Assembly: GCA_013697635.1 (NCBI GenBank)
Contig: JACCWM010000006.1
Location: 1 to 46,599, forward strand
Origin: Lujinxingiaceae bacterium
Lineage (GTDB): Bacteria; Myxococcota_A; Bradymonadia; Bradymonadales; Bradymonadaceae
Reading direction: 5' to 3'
DNA: 46,599 bases
Shown here piece by piece: positions 25,408 through 34,035 of the stretch. The notes under the pieces were generated by a model. The model was not told the DNA's origin. It worked only from the letters and a program-made list of their open reading frames with translations, and did not search any database. Numbering within the stretch: the stretch's first letter is position 1; each line of letters opens with the position of its first letter. Both the position numbers and the translations under genes were made by a program.

Positions 25408-28400
25408 GGCATCGGCTCGGCGACGAAGTCGGGGTGATGTTCGAAGCGCTGCTCAATCATCTTTTGCCAATCAGCCGGCGCGAAGTAATCGAAGTAATTC
25501 TTGATCGGGCCGAACCTATCGGAGAGTGATTGCCAGTCCTTGTCGAGCTCATCGCTGATCCAGTTGGGAGCATCGAAAGACTCCTGATTTGGGCTGTCGA
25601 GATAATCGCTAACCAGCTCGATTGGGAGCAGATAGCCGTGGGCTTTGCCAAGGAAATCCGTGAGGATCACGCCAAGAGATTGGCGCGCATCGGCGCTCGA
25701 CAGTGGCGTGAGTTTTCGTGAGTTGTTGCTCTGATACTCCGTGCGCCTGGGGGTCCAACAGCTGTTGATATTTAGAATCAAGTAGCCGCCGCGCTCGCCG
25801 GTCTCGAGCACGTCACACGCCGCAAGCACGAGGTGGCTGAGCCACGCCCGCAACAGGTACTTGGGGCTTGCAAACGCTTTGGTGACGCAGAGCATGATGC
25901 TGCTCTCAAAGACGAGATCGCACTTTCCGCTGATCTCGACGATCACCTGTTCATCGACCCCGTCGCGAGACGTCAACACAATGGCAATCTCCAGCGGCGG
26001 CAGTGTTCTCTCACCCTCGACGTCCACGCAAGCCAGCCGCGTGGTCACAATCTTTTCGGACGTCTTCCACATCTTTTGGTCGGCCCACCACCGAGCGTTC
26101 TTGTGCCAGGTTTTGAGAACCTTGAGATGCTCGGCGCGCGTCGCATCCAGAAAAATACCGGTGGGCAGCGCGCCGCCTAGCTCGTGCCAGGGCAGCAACA
26201 GCTCGTCGTAAAGCGCGGCCAGTCGGCTGTCATCGACGCGATCGAGCGGTTGTTCCAGCGCCTTGGCGAAGACCTTGCGCAAGAATACCGTGTTGTCCAT
26301 AGGGCCGGGAGCAAAGCGCTCGTGCTCGACTGCAAGCGGGTCGTCCTCGTCCCTTTGCATCTTCAACTTGAAGCTTGCCGCGCCTTGCAGCGGGCTTTCG
26401 AGGAAGCTGCGAAGCTGGGCGATCGTGACGCTGACGCGCCGCGGCTCGGTGGCAGCCGCCTGGGCCAGGGTTGCGAGCGAGGTTGGTGGGACGGGCAAGC
26501 GCAGCAAGCCACCGAGTTTTTCGTCGCGCTGTTGCAGGTGGCGGCGCAAAGTGGCGGCCGAGGGCATGTCGGTGTTCTTGTCGCGCACGAACGCGCGAAG
26601 GCTGTCGCCGATGGCCTGCATACGCGCCTCGATGAGCGCTTCGGGATGGTAGTTGCCGCTTGTGTCCGCAATCTCGTAGCGGCGAAGCGCCATGTGGCGC
26701 GTTGCAGGCACATGGCCGGCGAGCAGCGCCTGAAGCTCCTTGACGAGCGAGGAGGGTTCGCGGTTGGCGCCGGTGGCAGCGTCGCGGGCCACCCAACTCA
26801 TCGTCAGCGCCTGGCGGCTGCAGAGCAGCAGGTCCAAGAAGGCCTGGCGGTCGCGGGCGTTGGGATAAACGTCGCCCGTGAGCGGTGACCCATCCTGTCG
26901 AAGATCGAGCGGGTTGGTCGGGTTGGTCGCCGGAAACTCGCCCTCGCCCATACCCAGCATGTAGACGAAAGCAAAGGGCAGGGCGCGAAGCGCTTGCGCT
27001 GTACCCACGGCGATGCCGTGCGTGAGCGGGCGGCGCGCTCGCGTGTCCACGCCGTCGAGCGCGGCCAGTAAGGTCAGGCTTGCCGTGCGGTAGGAGACGC
27101 GCTGACCACTTAGATCCTGGCCGGCTATCTGCGCGATGATGTGCTTGCACCGGCCGATCTGCTTGCGGTCGGCGCTCACGTCGTCGTCGTTGTCCGCAGC
27201 CGGCGCGAGGTAGGTAGCGACGAGCGCCTCGAAGACCTCGGCCCACTGCGTCAGCGTGAAACGCTCGGTGAGCAACCACTGAGCATCGCGGATCAACGAG
27301 CGCGCGAGCACGCTCATGCGGGCGGCGTGGACCATGTCGGCGCTGCTGATCTCTTCGACGATGTAGCTGTCGTCTTCGATCTCAAAAATCTCGCGCAGGC
27401 CGCTTCGCTCGCTGCTCAAAAAACTGCCCAGCGTCAGGCGTTTGATGCCCTGCGACCAGTTGTGCAAGTCCTTGCTGAGATAGCTCGTCTTGGCCGATGG
27501 ACGCTCGGCACCCGAGATGATGTTGAGCTTGTCGCACCACTCAACCCAGCTCTCGAGCTCGCCGACAGCCAGGTGACCGCCGATATTGGGATGTGTGAGC
27601 AAGCCCATCATTTCGCCGCGATGAAAGCGGCCAAAAGGCAGCGCGACGAGCATGCGCAACGCGTCGATGATGCGACCCGATGAGTCCGAGGCGATGCCGG
27701 TGATGTTGTAGGGCAGGTCGTGAAAGTCCTGGAACACCGACTCGATCTGGGCGACGTACTCCTGAGCGTCGCGGCCTGCGACGACGACGCCAAAGTCATG
27801 GAAGTGCAGCTTGCCCTCGGCTGCGACGACGCGTTGCCAGATCGCGTTGGCCACGACCTCGACCTCGCGTTGAATGCCCGAGCAGGCCAGAAACTCGATG
27901 CTGCGATCGCCGCTTGGCACCGACGCCATAGGCTTTGCGCTGAGCTCAGATTGCACGCTGGTCAGCAGCGCCGCCGTGGCTGTGGGCGCGTCGAACAGGT
28001 TGACCGGCGGCGTCAAAAGCTCTGCGGCATAGGCGTTCAATACGCCCAGCGTATCGACGCTCAGCTTGCCCCATTGGCGATGCGCGGGGTGCACATCGGC
28101 CTGATAGCGAAGCACCCGGTTGTCGAGGATGACCGCCGCAGGCTGGAGCATCCACAGATAAACCTCGTTGGTGCCGGCGAGCCGGGCGATGATCTTGGTG
28201 ACGGCCGGGCTCAAGTGCGCGAAACCAAAAATGTGCAGCGGCGCGTCAAGTTGCACGGGCTCTCGCGCGAAGCAAGCCGTCATACTCATCAGGTTGAGCG
28301 CGCGCGCGTCCTGCTCGACCCCACGCCAGAGCCGGCGCTGCCAGCCCTCGCTGCGCTTTGCCTCGTCAAAAAAGCTCGCTTCGCGCGACCAGGCCTCGAG

Positions 28401-28856
28401 CATCTCAGCGCGCGAGTATTCGTACTCCTCGAAGAGCGTGGCCAGCCGGGCGCTGAGTTGGAAGCGGCGCACGTCACGGCCGTCCTCGTCGTTTGCCGTC
28501 TCAATGTAGGCGCGAAGCGCTTCGAAGTCGTCGTGGGCAAGCCAGTTCGTGTCGCTCAAACGCTCGCGAATCAGTGTTTGAACGTGGGTGCGCTCGAGCA
28601 GTTTGACGCCCTCGCTTGCCAGGCGGGGGCCGAGCAAGCCGCGCAAAAAACTGTTCAAAAAGGTGATGTTGATGTTGGCGCACACGCCTGCGCGACTGGC
28701 CAGCGCAAGCTCAATATAGCCGTTGAGCGGGCCGCTCGGAGAGACGACGTCTATGCGCTGATAAAGCCCCGCGCCGCGGCGGCGCGCTTCACCAATGTGC
28801 TCGTCGAGCAGGGCAACGAAGCTCTCGACGCGATTGGAGAACGTCAGGTGCAGCAT
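25404..28856 (-). CDS. recC: RecBCD exonuclease subunit RecC
   Basis: I choose the ATG at 28856 because GAGGA lies 8 bases upstream; the frame can also open with TTG at 28877. The 1150-residue protein begins MLHLTFSNRVESFVALL, as RecC proteins do. It shows RecC hallmarks: GVCANINITFLNSFL, LHIFGFAHLSP, FLACSGIQREVEVV, YNITG, FVYMLGMGEGEFPA, DRQAFLDLLLCSRQAL. RecC holds the complex together and in E. coli reads Chi; helicase motifs are degenerate as expected. It is the first gene of the recCBD operon. The 185 bases upstream must hold its promoter, which I cannot assign. Confidence 0.93.
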   Translation of the reverse strand: MLHLTFSNRVESFVALLDEHIGEARRRGAGLYQRIDVVSPSGPLNGYIELALASRAGVCANINITFLNSFLRGLLGPRLASEGVKLLERTHVQTLIRERLSDTNWLAHDDFEALRAYIETANDEDGRDVRRFQLSARLATLFEEYEYSRAEMLEAWSREASFFDEAKRSEGWQRRLWRGVEQDARALNLMSMTACFAREPVQLDAPLHIFGFAHLSPAVTKIIARLAGTNEVYLWMLQPAAVILDNRVLRYQADVHPAHRQWGKLSVDTLGVLNAYAAELLTPPVNLFDAPTATAALLTSVQSELSAKPMASVPSGDRSIEFLACSGIQREVEVVANAIWQRVVAAEGKLHFHDFGVVVAGRDAQEYVAQIESVFQDFHDLPYNITGIASDSSGRIIDALRMLVALPFGRFHRGEMMGLLTHPNIGGHLAVGELESWVEWCDKLNIISGAERPSAKTSYLSKDLHNWSQGIKRLTLGSFLSSERSGLREIFEIEDDSYIVEEISSADMVHAARMSVLARSLIRDAQWLLTERFTLTQWAEVFEALVATYLAPAADNDDDVSADRKQIGRCKHIIAQIAGQDLSGQRVSYRTASLTLLAALDGVDTRARRPLTHGIAVGTAQALRALPFAFVYMLGMGEGEFPATNPTNPLDLRQDGSPLTGDVYPNARDRQAFLDLLLCSRQALTMSWVARDAATGANREPSSLVKELQALLAGHVPATRHMALRRYEIADTSGNYHPEALIEARMQAIGDSLRAFVRDKNTDMPSAATLRRHLQQRDEKLGGLLRLPVPPTSLATLAQAAATEPRRVSVTIAQLRSFLESPLQGAASFKLKMQRDEDDPLAVEHERFAPGPMDNTVFLRKVFAKALEQPLDRVDDSRLAALYDELLLPWHELGGALPTGIFLDATRAEHLKVLKTWHKNARWWADQKMWKTSEKIVTTRLACVDVEGERTLPPLEIAIVLTSRDGVDEQVIVEISGKCDLVFESSIMLCVTKAFASPKYLLRAWLSHLVLAACDVLETGERGGYLILNINSCWTPRRTEYQSNNSRKLTPLSSADARQSLGVILTDFLGKAHGYLLPIELVSDYLDSPNQESFDAPNWISDELDKDWQSLSDRFGPIKNYFDYFAPADWQKMIEQRFEHHPDFVAEPMP

Positions 28857-29041
28857 GGACAAATCCTCGACCAACAAACAGCCAGCAACAAGCGCAGCGT
28901 GTTCTAAAGTGAATTTACTCAGCGACGAGTCCCCTCGCAGCCGTTAACTATCGATAGCCGGGATCATAAACAGGGCCGCAGCGGTGTGTCAACCGCTACG
29001 GCGAAGGCATGCAATACGTCGCTGCTCGGGTTACGGTCACT

Positions 29042-31252
29042 TCATTGAACCCCGAATGCCCCCTGAAAGCCTACGCTGCGCGTTTGCGGGCACTCGTCTT
29101 GGGCTGCAGCGAGCAGTACGTTTGTCGAGAGCAGCTCACCGCGGCGCGCCGCGCGAAAGGCGGCCTTGACCACGGCGTTCTTGATCTGGCCGCCGGTCAG
29201 CGCAACCCGGGCCAACGCCTCGAAGTCGAGCGCGCCGTCGCACGGCACGCTGCTCGGCAGGTGCTTGTGCCAGATCGCCGCGCGCACATCGGCCCCCGGC
29301 GCCGCGAACTCCAACGTATAGCCCAGCCGGCGGCGAAGCGCCGGGTCGAGCGCGTCGGGCCGATTGGTCGCGAGCAGCACGACGCCCTCGAAGCGCTCGA
29401 TCAGCGTGAGCAGCACGTTGACCCCGCTGTCGTCGTGGCGCGAGGCGTTGGCCGCGCCGCGCTCGGTGAGCAGGCTGTCGGCCTCGTCCAAGAACAGCAC
29501 GGCCTGGGCGCGCTGAGCGTCGGCGAAGAGGCGAGTGAGGTTGCGCTCGAGCTCGCCCACCCATTTCGACTGTAATGCTGGCACCTGGGCCGTGAGCAGC
29601 GCCCGGTTAAGCTCGCCGGCGACCGCCTCGGCGCACAGCGTCTTGCCGGTTCCCGGCGGTCCGTAAAAGAGCGCCGAGACCCCGAGTCCGTGGCTAAAGT
29701 GCTGCCCGATGCCCCAGCGCTCGAGCAGGTGGCGTCGGTTTCTAGTGGCGTCGACGAGCTCCTCGATTTGCTCAGAGAGCGTCGGTGTGAGCACGACGTC
29801 AGCGAGCCGAGCGCGCGGATAGATCAGGCCGCTGAGCTCTTCGTCGCCGGGGCGGCGCATCTGCTCGCGGGCGGCACGCTCCAAGATCTCCATCGTGATC
29901 AAAGGCGTCGCGCCGCCGCTGTGCACGGCCTCGGCCACGGCCATCAACATCACATTCTTGATGTAGCCACCGGTGAGCTCGTAGCGCTCGGCCAACAGCT
30001 CGATGTCGACATCGTCGGCGATCGGCGCCTGGGCGGGAATGTGCTTTTGCCAGATGATGCGCCTCGCCTCGCGGTCGGGCTCCGGAAAGCAGACCTTCAC
30101 GAGAATGCGCCTGTCCAACGCCTCGTCGAGGATCTTGGGCATGTTCGTGGCCAAAATCGCGACGCCTTCAAAGCGCTCGATTTCGGTCAAGAGCAAGGTC
30201 ATCAAGGCGTTGCCACTTCGCCGGTCCGAGAAGAGCAGCTCGCACTCGTCGAAGAAGAGCACGGCGTTTTGAATGCGCGCCTCGCGAAACAGCGACGGCA
30301 AGAAGCGCTCGGCGTCCCTGTGGCTCAAGAATGTCGGGATGTCGACGTTGAGCACCCGCTTGTTCATCGCGTCGGCGACCGCATGGGCCATCATCGTCTT
30401 TCCCGTGCCCGGCTTGCCATGAAAGAGCATCAGCACACCGCGCCCATAGCTGATCACCTCGTCAAAACCCCACTGCTTTCGCCGCGCCAGATACTCGTCG
30501 TGGCGCTCGACGACCGACATCACGCGCTGCTTGTCGCGGCTGTCGAGCACGACCTGCTCCATGCGGCTTCGCGCCACTTCCACCGACGAGAACTCCATGA
30601 AGTCGTCCAAGAACTTGTCGTTGCCCACCAGCAGCCCGAAGATGCGCGTCGAGACGTGGATGGCCGTCATCAGCAGATCCTCGGGAGCGTTGAGCCGCCC
30701 GCTGTGATCCAGCATAATCAAATCGTTGGCCACCAGCGGCCCGCTGAGCCTGGAGAACACCTCGCGCCGCGTGATCCGCTCGGCCATGCTCAGCTCAAAG
30801 AAATCAAAGACGCTCTGCACCGTCAGCGCCGCATAATGCCCCACCTCCCCGACCTGTCCGTAGAGCTCCTCGAAGTGCGACGAAAACGCCAGCGCCGCTG
30901 CCATCAGCAAGATTACCCGCTCAAATTCCCCCAGTCCGTACAGCACGCACAACCGGTCCATCCCCAGCTCAACGCCGCCCGCAAGCGTTGCCTCTCGCCG
31001 CACATCGATCGCCTTTCGCAGGCTCTTCTCCTCGCGCAGATGCATCGCATGGCGCTTCGTCACCGCCGCCAACGACTCCTCGCTCGGCTCCCAATGCCGG
31101 CCCTGCTTTCCCGCCTTCTGCGCCCCCCGCAACCTCAATTCCACGCTCGCCCGCAACCGCCGACAACGCGCATCGAGCCACTCCAGCTCATGCTGCAAAT
31201 AATCCAAATCCGTCCCATACGCTGCCACTTCGACGCTCGCCATCTTCGCCAT
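29042..31252 (-). CDS. Stand-alone protein with two AAA+ ATPase domains
   Basis: The ATG at 31252 has a strong GAGGGAG 8 bases upstream; the open frame runs further but only codes shadow sequence. The 736-residue protein has an N-terminal helical region (LQHELEWLDARCRRLRASVELRLR, coiled-coil-like) and a region before domain 1 that resembles a winged or helical adaptor. Domain 1 has FHGKPGTGKTMMA near 279, FFDECELLF and ILATNMPKILDEALDRR; domain 2 has YGPPGTGKTLCAE near 532, LFLDEADSLL and LLATNRPDALDPALRRR. Both Walker A and B and arginine-finger-like residues are intact, as in Cdc48/p97-type or eCIS-associated ATPases. No substrate or injection-system genes lie nearby. A remodelling or unfoldase role is inferred. 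Confidence 0.8.
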   Translation of the reverse strand: MAKMASVEVAAYGTDLDYLQHELEWLDARCRRLRASVELRLRGAQKAGKQGRHWEPSEESLAAVTKRHAMHLREEKSLRKAIDVRREATLAGGVELGMDRLCVLYGLGEFERVILLMAAALAFSSHFEELYGQVGEVGHYAALTVQSVFDFFELSMAERITRREVFSRLSGPLVANDLIMLDHSGRLNAPEDLLMTAIHVSTRIFGLLVGNDKFLDDFMEFSSVEVARSRMEQVVLDSRDKQRVMSVVERHDEYLARRKQWGFDEVISYGRGVLMLFHGKPGTGKTMMAHAVADAMNKRVLNVDIPTFLSHRDAERFLPSLFREARIQNAVLFFDECELLFSDRRSGNALMTLLLTEIERFEGVAILATNMPKILDEALDRRILVKVCFPEPDREARRIIWQKHIPAQAPIADDVDIELLAERYELTGGYIKNVMLMAVAEAVHSGGATPLITMEILERAAREQMRRPGDEELSGLIYPRARLADVVLTPTLSEQIEELVDATRNRRHLLERWGIGQHFSHGLGVSALFYGPPGTGKTLCAEAVAGELNRALLTAQVPALQSKWVGELERNLTRLFADAQRAQAVLFLDEADSLLTERGAANASRHDDSGVNVLLTLIERFEGVVLLATNRPDALDPALRRRLGYTLEFAAPGADVRAAIWHKHLPSSVPCDGALDFEALARVALTGGQIKNAVVKAAFRAARRGELLSTNVLLAAAQDECPQTRSVGFQGAFGVQ

Positions 31253-31275
31253 GATTGCTCTCCCTCGGGTAAGTG

Positions 31276-31325
31276 TGTCTGTCCTGATTGCACAGACATA
31301 TACCCCAGCCAAGCGCATCGGTAAA
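31276..31325 (-). promoter_or_regulatory. Promoter and operator-like repeat of the AAA+ gene
   Basis: Read on the minus strand, a -35-like TTTACC (31320-31325) and a -10-like TATATG (31297-31302) are separated by exactly 17 bases. Overlapping the -10 and start region is an inverted repeat TGTCTG / CAGACA (31276-31281 and 31293-31298) with an 11-base spacer. This arrangement would suit a repressor binding site. The start codon follows at 31252 with a good ribosome binding site. Confidence 0.5.
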
Positions 31326-31361
31326 ATCTTTGTTTGATCGTCATGCGGGGGTTTAGGGCGT

Positions 31362-31477
31362 GGTGCCCCGGCACCGATTGCGCCCCGGGCTCGTGCAATC
31401 GACGTCCACCCGGGGCGACAAGGCCCCAGGCTCGTGCAAGGCCTGGGTCCGCTTTTCAGGGCAAGCCCTGGCGGACC
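31362..31477. other. Cluster of overlapping hairpins
   Basis: Five inverted repeats lie within 116 bases: GGTGCC/GGCACC (31362-31375); CGATTGC/GCAATCG (31375-31381, 31395-31401); CGCCCCGGG/CCCGGGGCG (31381-31389, 31409-31417); CCCAGGC/GCCTGGG (31425-31431, 31441-31447); and GGTCCGC/GCGGACC (31446-31452, 31471-31477), with CAGGGC-AA-GCCCTG nested inside it. The second and third overlap, so they compete. The loop sequence GGCTCGTGCAA occurs twice (starting at 31388 and 31429), so this looks like two related stem-loop units plus a third. Function unknown; no protein-coding sense. Confidence 0.55.
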
Positions 31478-31564
31478 TGGACGTGACGGTGGCGGGCAAT
31501 CCCGTGCGGGCGAGCGGTGACGAAAGGTATCGAATGGGCGAGCAAGTGCGTTCAGGCGGTTGGC

Positions 31565-32090
31565 CGAGTATCTGAATGGTTGTATTTGTGCACATGTAGC
31601 GCGTGGGCGACGAGTCAAATAGGCGCGTTCGCGCTGTCGAGCGCCCGGACGTCTATTCGAATGGTCAGCCAGGTGCTCTTGTAGCGCTTGGCCGTCTATT
31701 CGAATGATCAGGTGAGTGCTGCCATGCGCTCGGTCGTCTATTCGAATGATCAGGCGGGTGCTCTTGTAGCGCTCGATCGTCCATTCGAATGATCTGCTGG
31801 GTGCTCCTATAGCGCTTTGGCGTCCATTCGAGTGATCTGGTGGGTGCTCCTATAGCGCTTTGGCGTCCATTCGAGTGACCGGGTAGCTGCTCCTATAGGG
31901 CCTGGCCGTTCATTCAATCGATCAGGTGGGTGCTCCTATAGCGTCCAATCGTCCATTCGATCGATCAGGTCAGCGCCCCCACGGCGCCTGGTCGTCCATT
32001 CGATCGATCAGTTGCGTGCTCCAACAGCGCCAAAGCGTCCTATCGAGTGTTCAAGTCCGAGCACTGAGGCGCTTTTTTGGATATTCGAGG
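31565..32090. repeat. 43-bp tandem repeat array (about 11-12 degenerate units)
   Basis: Units begin at 31651, 31694, 31736, 31779, 31822, 31865, 31908, 31951, 31994 and 32037: a period of 43 bp with one 42-bp unit. Degenerate units flank both ends (from about 31565 and at 32080). Each unit has GTCYATTCGAATGATCAGG followed by a GGTGCTCCTATAGCGC-like half. The first half is palindromic (CATTCGAATG, or TCGATCGA in later units) and the second contains AGCGCT. The period is not a multiple of three, so the array is not coding. Whole units are conserved, so it is not a CRISPR. Adjacent units are the most alike (31779 and 31822 differ at few positions), pointing to local duplication. Confidence 0.85.
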
Positions 32091-32093
32091 GGA

Positions 32094-32268
32094 CGCAAAA
32101 ACGCTGTAGGAGCACTTTTAAGAGGCATCCGGACTCGAAGGGCGCGGCTAGCTCGAGCAAGTCGTCGGTCACGTCGCCGGACACGACCAGATCGAGCGGC
32201 TCACCAAGGTCCTGGCGGTCGATGTTGGTGCACCAACGCCCACGTGCCCGTCGCGAAGGTCTCCTGGG
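32094..32268 (-). pseudogene. Possible remnant of a protein-coding gene
   Basis: On the minus strand this stretch reads GRWCTNIDRQDLGEPLDLV, then VSGDVTDDLLELAAPFESG and CLLKVLLQRF. This looks like folded-protein sequence (alternating hydrophobic and acidic positions) rather than a random frame. It has no proper start or RBS, and the frame then runs into the 43-bp repeat array, so a real gene would be broken. I cannot name a family. Low confidence. Confidence 0.25.
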
Positions 32269-32465
32269 GCAAAGGCCCATAGGCGTCCCGAAGGGCGCCG
32301 TGGCCGACGCCCCAAGCCTCATAGAGGACGGGGTGTCAAGGGAGCTGACGTGCATCAGCCGAGATTCAGCATTCAGCGCAAAAGCGGAGCCTTGAGGTCG
32401 ACGGCCTGATAGAGCGGGAGATTCGGCGGTCGAGGAGGGTTGTCACTGTAGAATTGGCGCTGGGT

Positions 32466-32644
32466 TTACCCGGCCTCAAACGCAACCAACTCAACTGTTC
32501 CGGAGTGGCCAAACCACTTCTCTTTGCATTTGACTATCGTCCCAGGGGGGAATTCCCAATCCTCTGCCTCATCATCGTTTTCTGGAAGTATAAGAAACCG
32601 ATCATCTTCCAAAGGAATCGCTCGCGCAGGGGTCCAGACTGGAG
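32466..32644 (-). pseudogene. 3' fragment of a gene cut by the IS element
   Basis: The minus strand is open from the left end of the IS to a TAA at 32466-32468. It encodes PVWTPARAIPLEDDRFLILP, then ENDDEAEDWEFPPGTIVKC and KEKWFGHSGTVELVAFEAG. The ending (W-x-FPPGTIVKC...ELVAFE) is a plausible protein C-terminus of a type common among hypothetical proteins of Myxococcota. The 5' part is not found to the right of the IS, so the IS insertion was accompanied or followed by loss of the rest. Confidence 0.45.
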
Positions 32645-32695
32645 TGAACCCGGTTTTGTGGACTATACTGCGCTTGTCTACAACGGAGGTTCATT

Positions 32696-32992
32696 ATGGG
32701 AAGGACACGTCCCCCTTATTTGCCGGAGTATCGCGAACAAATCGTCGGTCTGCATCGAAGTGGCCGTTCAATTGCGAGTCTAGCTCGAGACTTCGAGCCC
32801 TCGGAACCCACCATTCGGAACTGGATTAGAGAAACTAGGAGTGACACCCGAGAGCACGAGGACTCCTCCTCAACGAGCGATGTTCATGAGGAGTTGCACC
32901 GGCTTCGCCGAGAGGTTGCGACGCTCAAGATGGAGCGTGAAATATTGGAAAAGGCTACGGCCTGGTTCGCCCAGAAGACCGTCCTGAAATAG
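32696..32992 (+). CDS. IS3-family transposase OrfA
   Basis: This 98-residue protein has a GGAGG ribosome site 6 bases before its ATG. It has the IS3/IS911 OrfA plan: an N-terminal helix-turn-helix (YLPEYREQIVGLHRSGRSI, SLARDFEPSEPTIRNWI) that binds the terminal repeats, then a leucine-zipper-like segment (LHRLRREVATLKMEREILE). It ends with TAG at 32990-32992. OrfB lies in the -1 frame, which is open across the end of OrfA. This matches production of an OrfAB fusion by programmed -1 frameshifting; an A-AAG stretch at 32950-32953 is one candidate slip site, but I cannot fix it. Confidence 0.85.
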   Translation: MGRTRPPYLPEYREQIVGLHRSGRSIASLARDFEPSEPTIRNWIRETRSDTREHEDSSSTSDVHEELHRLRREVATLKMEREILEKATAWFAQKTVLK

Positions 32993-33021
32993 CTTTCGGG
33001 TTCGTCAATGCGCACCAGGCC

Positions 33022-33870
33022 TTGTATCCCATCGCTATGATGTGCCGTGTGCTGGGTGTCTCTACCAGCGGGTACTATGCATGGCTAAACCGTGATTTAT
33101 CCAACCGCGCCCAAGAAGATGCAAAGCTGATGATTTTGATTCAGGACATCCACAAAAAGAGTCATGGCACCTACGGAGCCCCTCGCATTCATGCGGAGCT
33201 GCGCGAGGACCATGGTGTTTGTCTCGGAAAGAAGCGCGTGGCGCGACTGATGAGGGAGGCTGGCTTGCAAGGTGTGTCGCGGCGTAAGTTCGTCACCACG
33301 ACGGTTCGAGCTCCACGTGCTCGACCGGCGCCTGATCTGGTCGATCGAATCTTTGCGGCGTCTCGTCCAAACGTCTTGTGGGTTGCGGATATCACCTATA
33401 TCCCGACCGCTCAGGGCTTTATTTATCTCGCCGTCGTCCTCGATGTCTTTAGTAGGCGGATCGTCGGATGGGCCATAGAGCCACACCTTGAAACGTCTCT
33501 TATTGTCGCCGCCTTCACGATGGCCGTACGTCAGCGCCAGCCTCAGAATGTCATCCATCATTCCGATCAAGGCTGTCAGTACACGTCCATTGATTTTGGC
33601 GCACGATGCCGTGAGGCTGGAGTTAGACCTTCGATGGCTAGTGTAGGAGATTGCTACGACAACGCGATGTGCGAGAGCTTCTTCGCTACCCTTGAATGTG
33701 AGCTCCTCGACCGCCAATCCTTCAAAACTAAGGGTCAAGCACGCCAGGCTGTCTTCCAGTTCATCGAAGGTTGGTATAACCCACACCGAAGGCACTCATC
33801 TCTGCAATATCATTCACCAATTGACTATGAAAAGAAGCACCAGCAAGGGCAAGAATCCCAAGCTGATTAA
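33022..33870 (+). CDS. IS3-family transposase OrfB (DDE integrase domain)
   Basis: The catalytic rve domain carries the DDE triad: Asp in VADITYIP, Asp in HHSDQGCQY, and Glu in CESFFATLE. An HTH_21 segment (KSHGTYGAPRIHAELR, KRVARLMREAGLQG) precedes it and the tail is the usual IS3 WYNPHRRHSSLQYHSP. TTG at 33022 is the first possible independent start, but the frame is open further upstream (RPEIAFGFVNAHQALYPIAM), as expected if the protein is made as an OrfAB frameshift fusion. The reading frame is intact, so the element may be active. Confidence 0.88.
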   Translation: MYPIAMMCRVLGVSTSGYYAWLNRDLSNRAQEDAKLMILIQDIHKKSHGTYGAPRIHAELREDHGVCLGKKRVARLMREAGLQGVSRRKFVTTTVRAPRARPAPDLVDRIFAASRPNVLWVADITYIPTAQGFIYLAVVLDVFSRRIVGWAIEPHLETSLIVAAFTMAVRQRQPQNVIHHSDQGCQYTSIDFGARCREAGVRPSMASVGDCYDNAMCESFFATLECELLDRQSFKTKGQARQAVFQFIEGWYNPHRRHSSLQYHSPIDYEKKHQQGQESQAD

Positions 33871-33897
33871 CTGTCCATCAAACCGGGTCAACTTTAC

Positions 33898-33945
33898 GGA
33901 AACGGAAACGCAAACGGAAACGGAAACGCAAACGCAAACGCAAAC
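33898..33945 (+). repeat. Hexanucleotide microsatellite (GSAAAC)8
   Basis: Eight uninterrupted 6-bp units alternate GGAAAC and GCAAAC, starting 6 bases beyond the right end of the IS element. A perfect short tandem repeat of this kind mutates by slippage. It is not within a credible gene, although one forward frame would read Glu-Thr/Gln-Thr repeats. Confidence 0.9.
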
Positions 33946-34035
33946 GCCCACGATTGCCAGGCCAGGGATGGCCTGGCATCGATAAAGCGGCATGAGCGCT
34001 GGTTGACCGTGCCTACTACGCCCCTCCTTGATCCT

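Larger units (their letters stand above)
32645..33891 (+). mobile_element. IS3-family insertion sequence
   Basis: The element has two overlapping transposase frames and imperfect terminal inverted repeats. The left end is TGAACCCGGTTTTGTGGAC at 32645-32663; the right end, read inward on the other strand from 33891 to 33873, is TTGACCCGGTTTGATGGAC. They agree at about 15 of 19 positions. Length is about 1.25 kb, normal for IS3. No clear 3-5 bp target duplication flanks the ends, suggesting an old insertion or later deletion. Base composition is less GC-rich than the neighbouring genes, in line with recent arrival. Confidence 0.85.

Noticed and set aside
31565-32090. CRISPR array
   Set aside because: Whole 43-bp units are conserved with gradual drift and no variable spacers, and no cas genes are nearby.
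31926-32282. Plus-strand open frame across the 43-bp repeat array
   Set aside because: The repeat period is not a multiple of three, so no frame is preserved between units; there is no RBS and the product has no protein-like pattern.
33692-33985. Small gene containing the Glu-Thr/Gln-Thr repeat
   Set aside because: It starts inside the transposase in another frame, crosses the IS end and ends in the microsatellite; no RBS.
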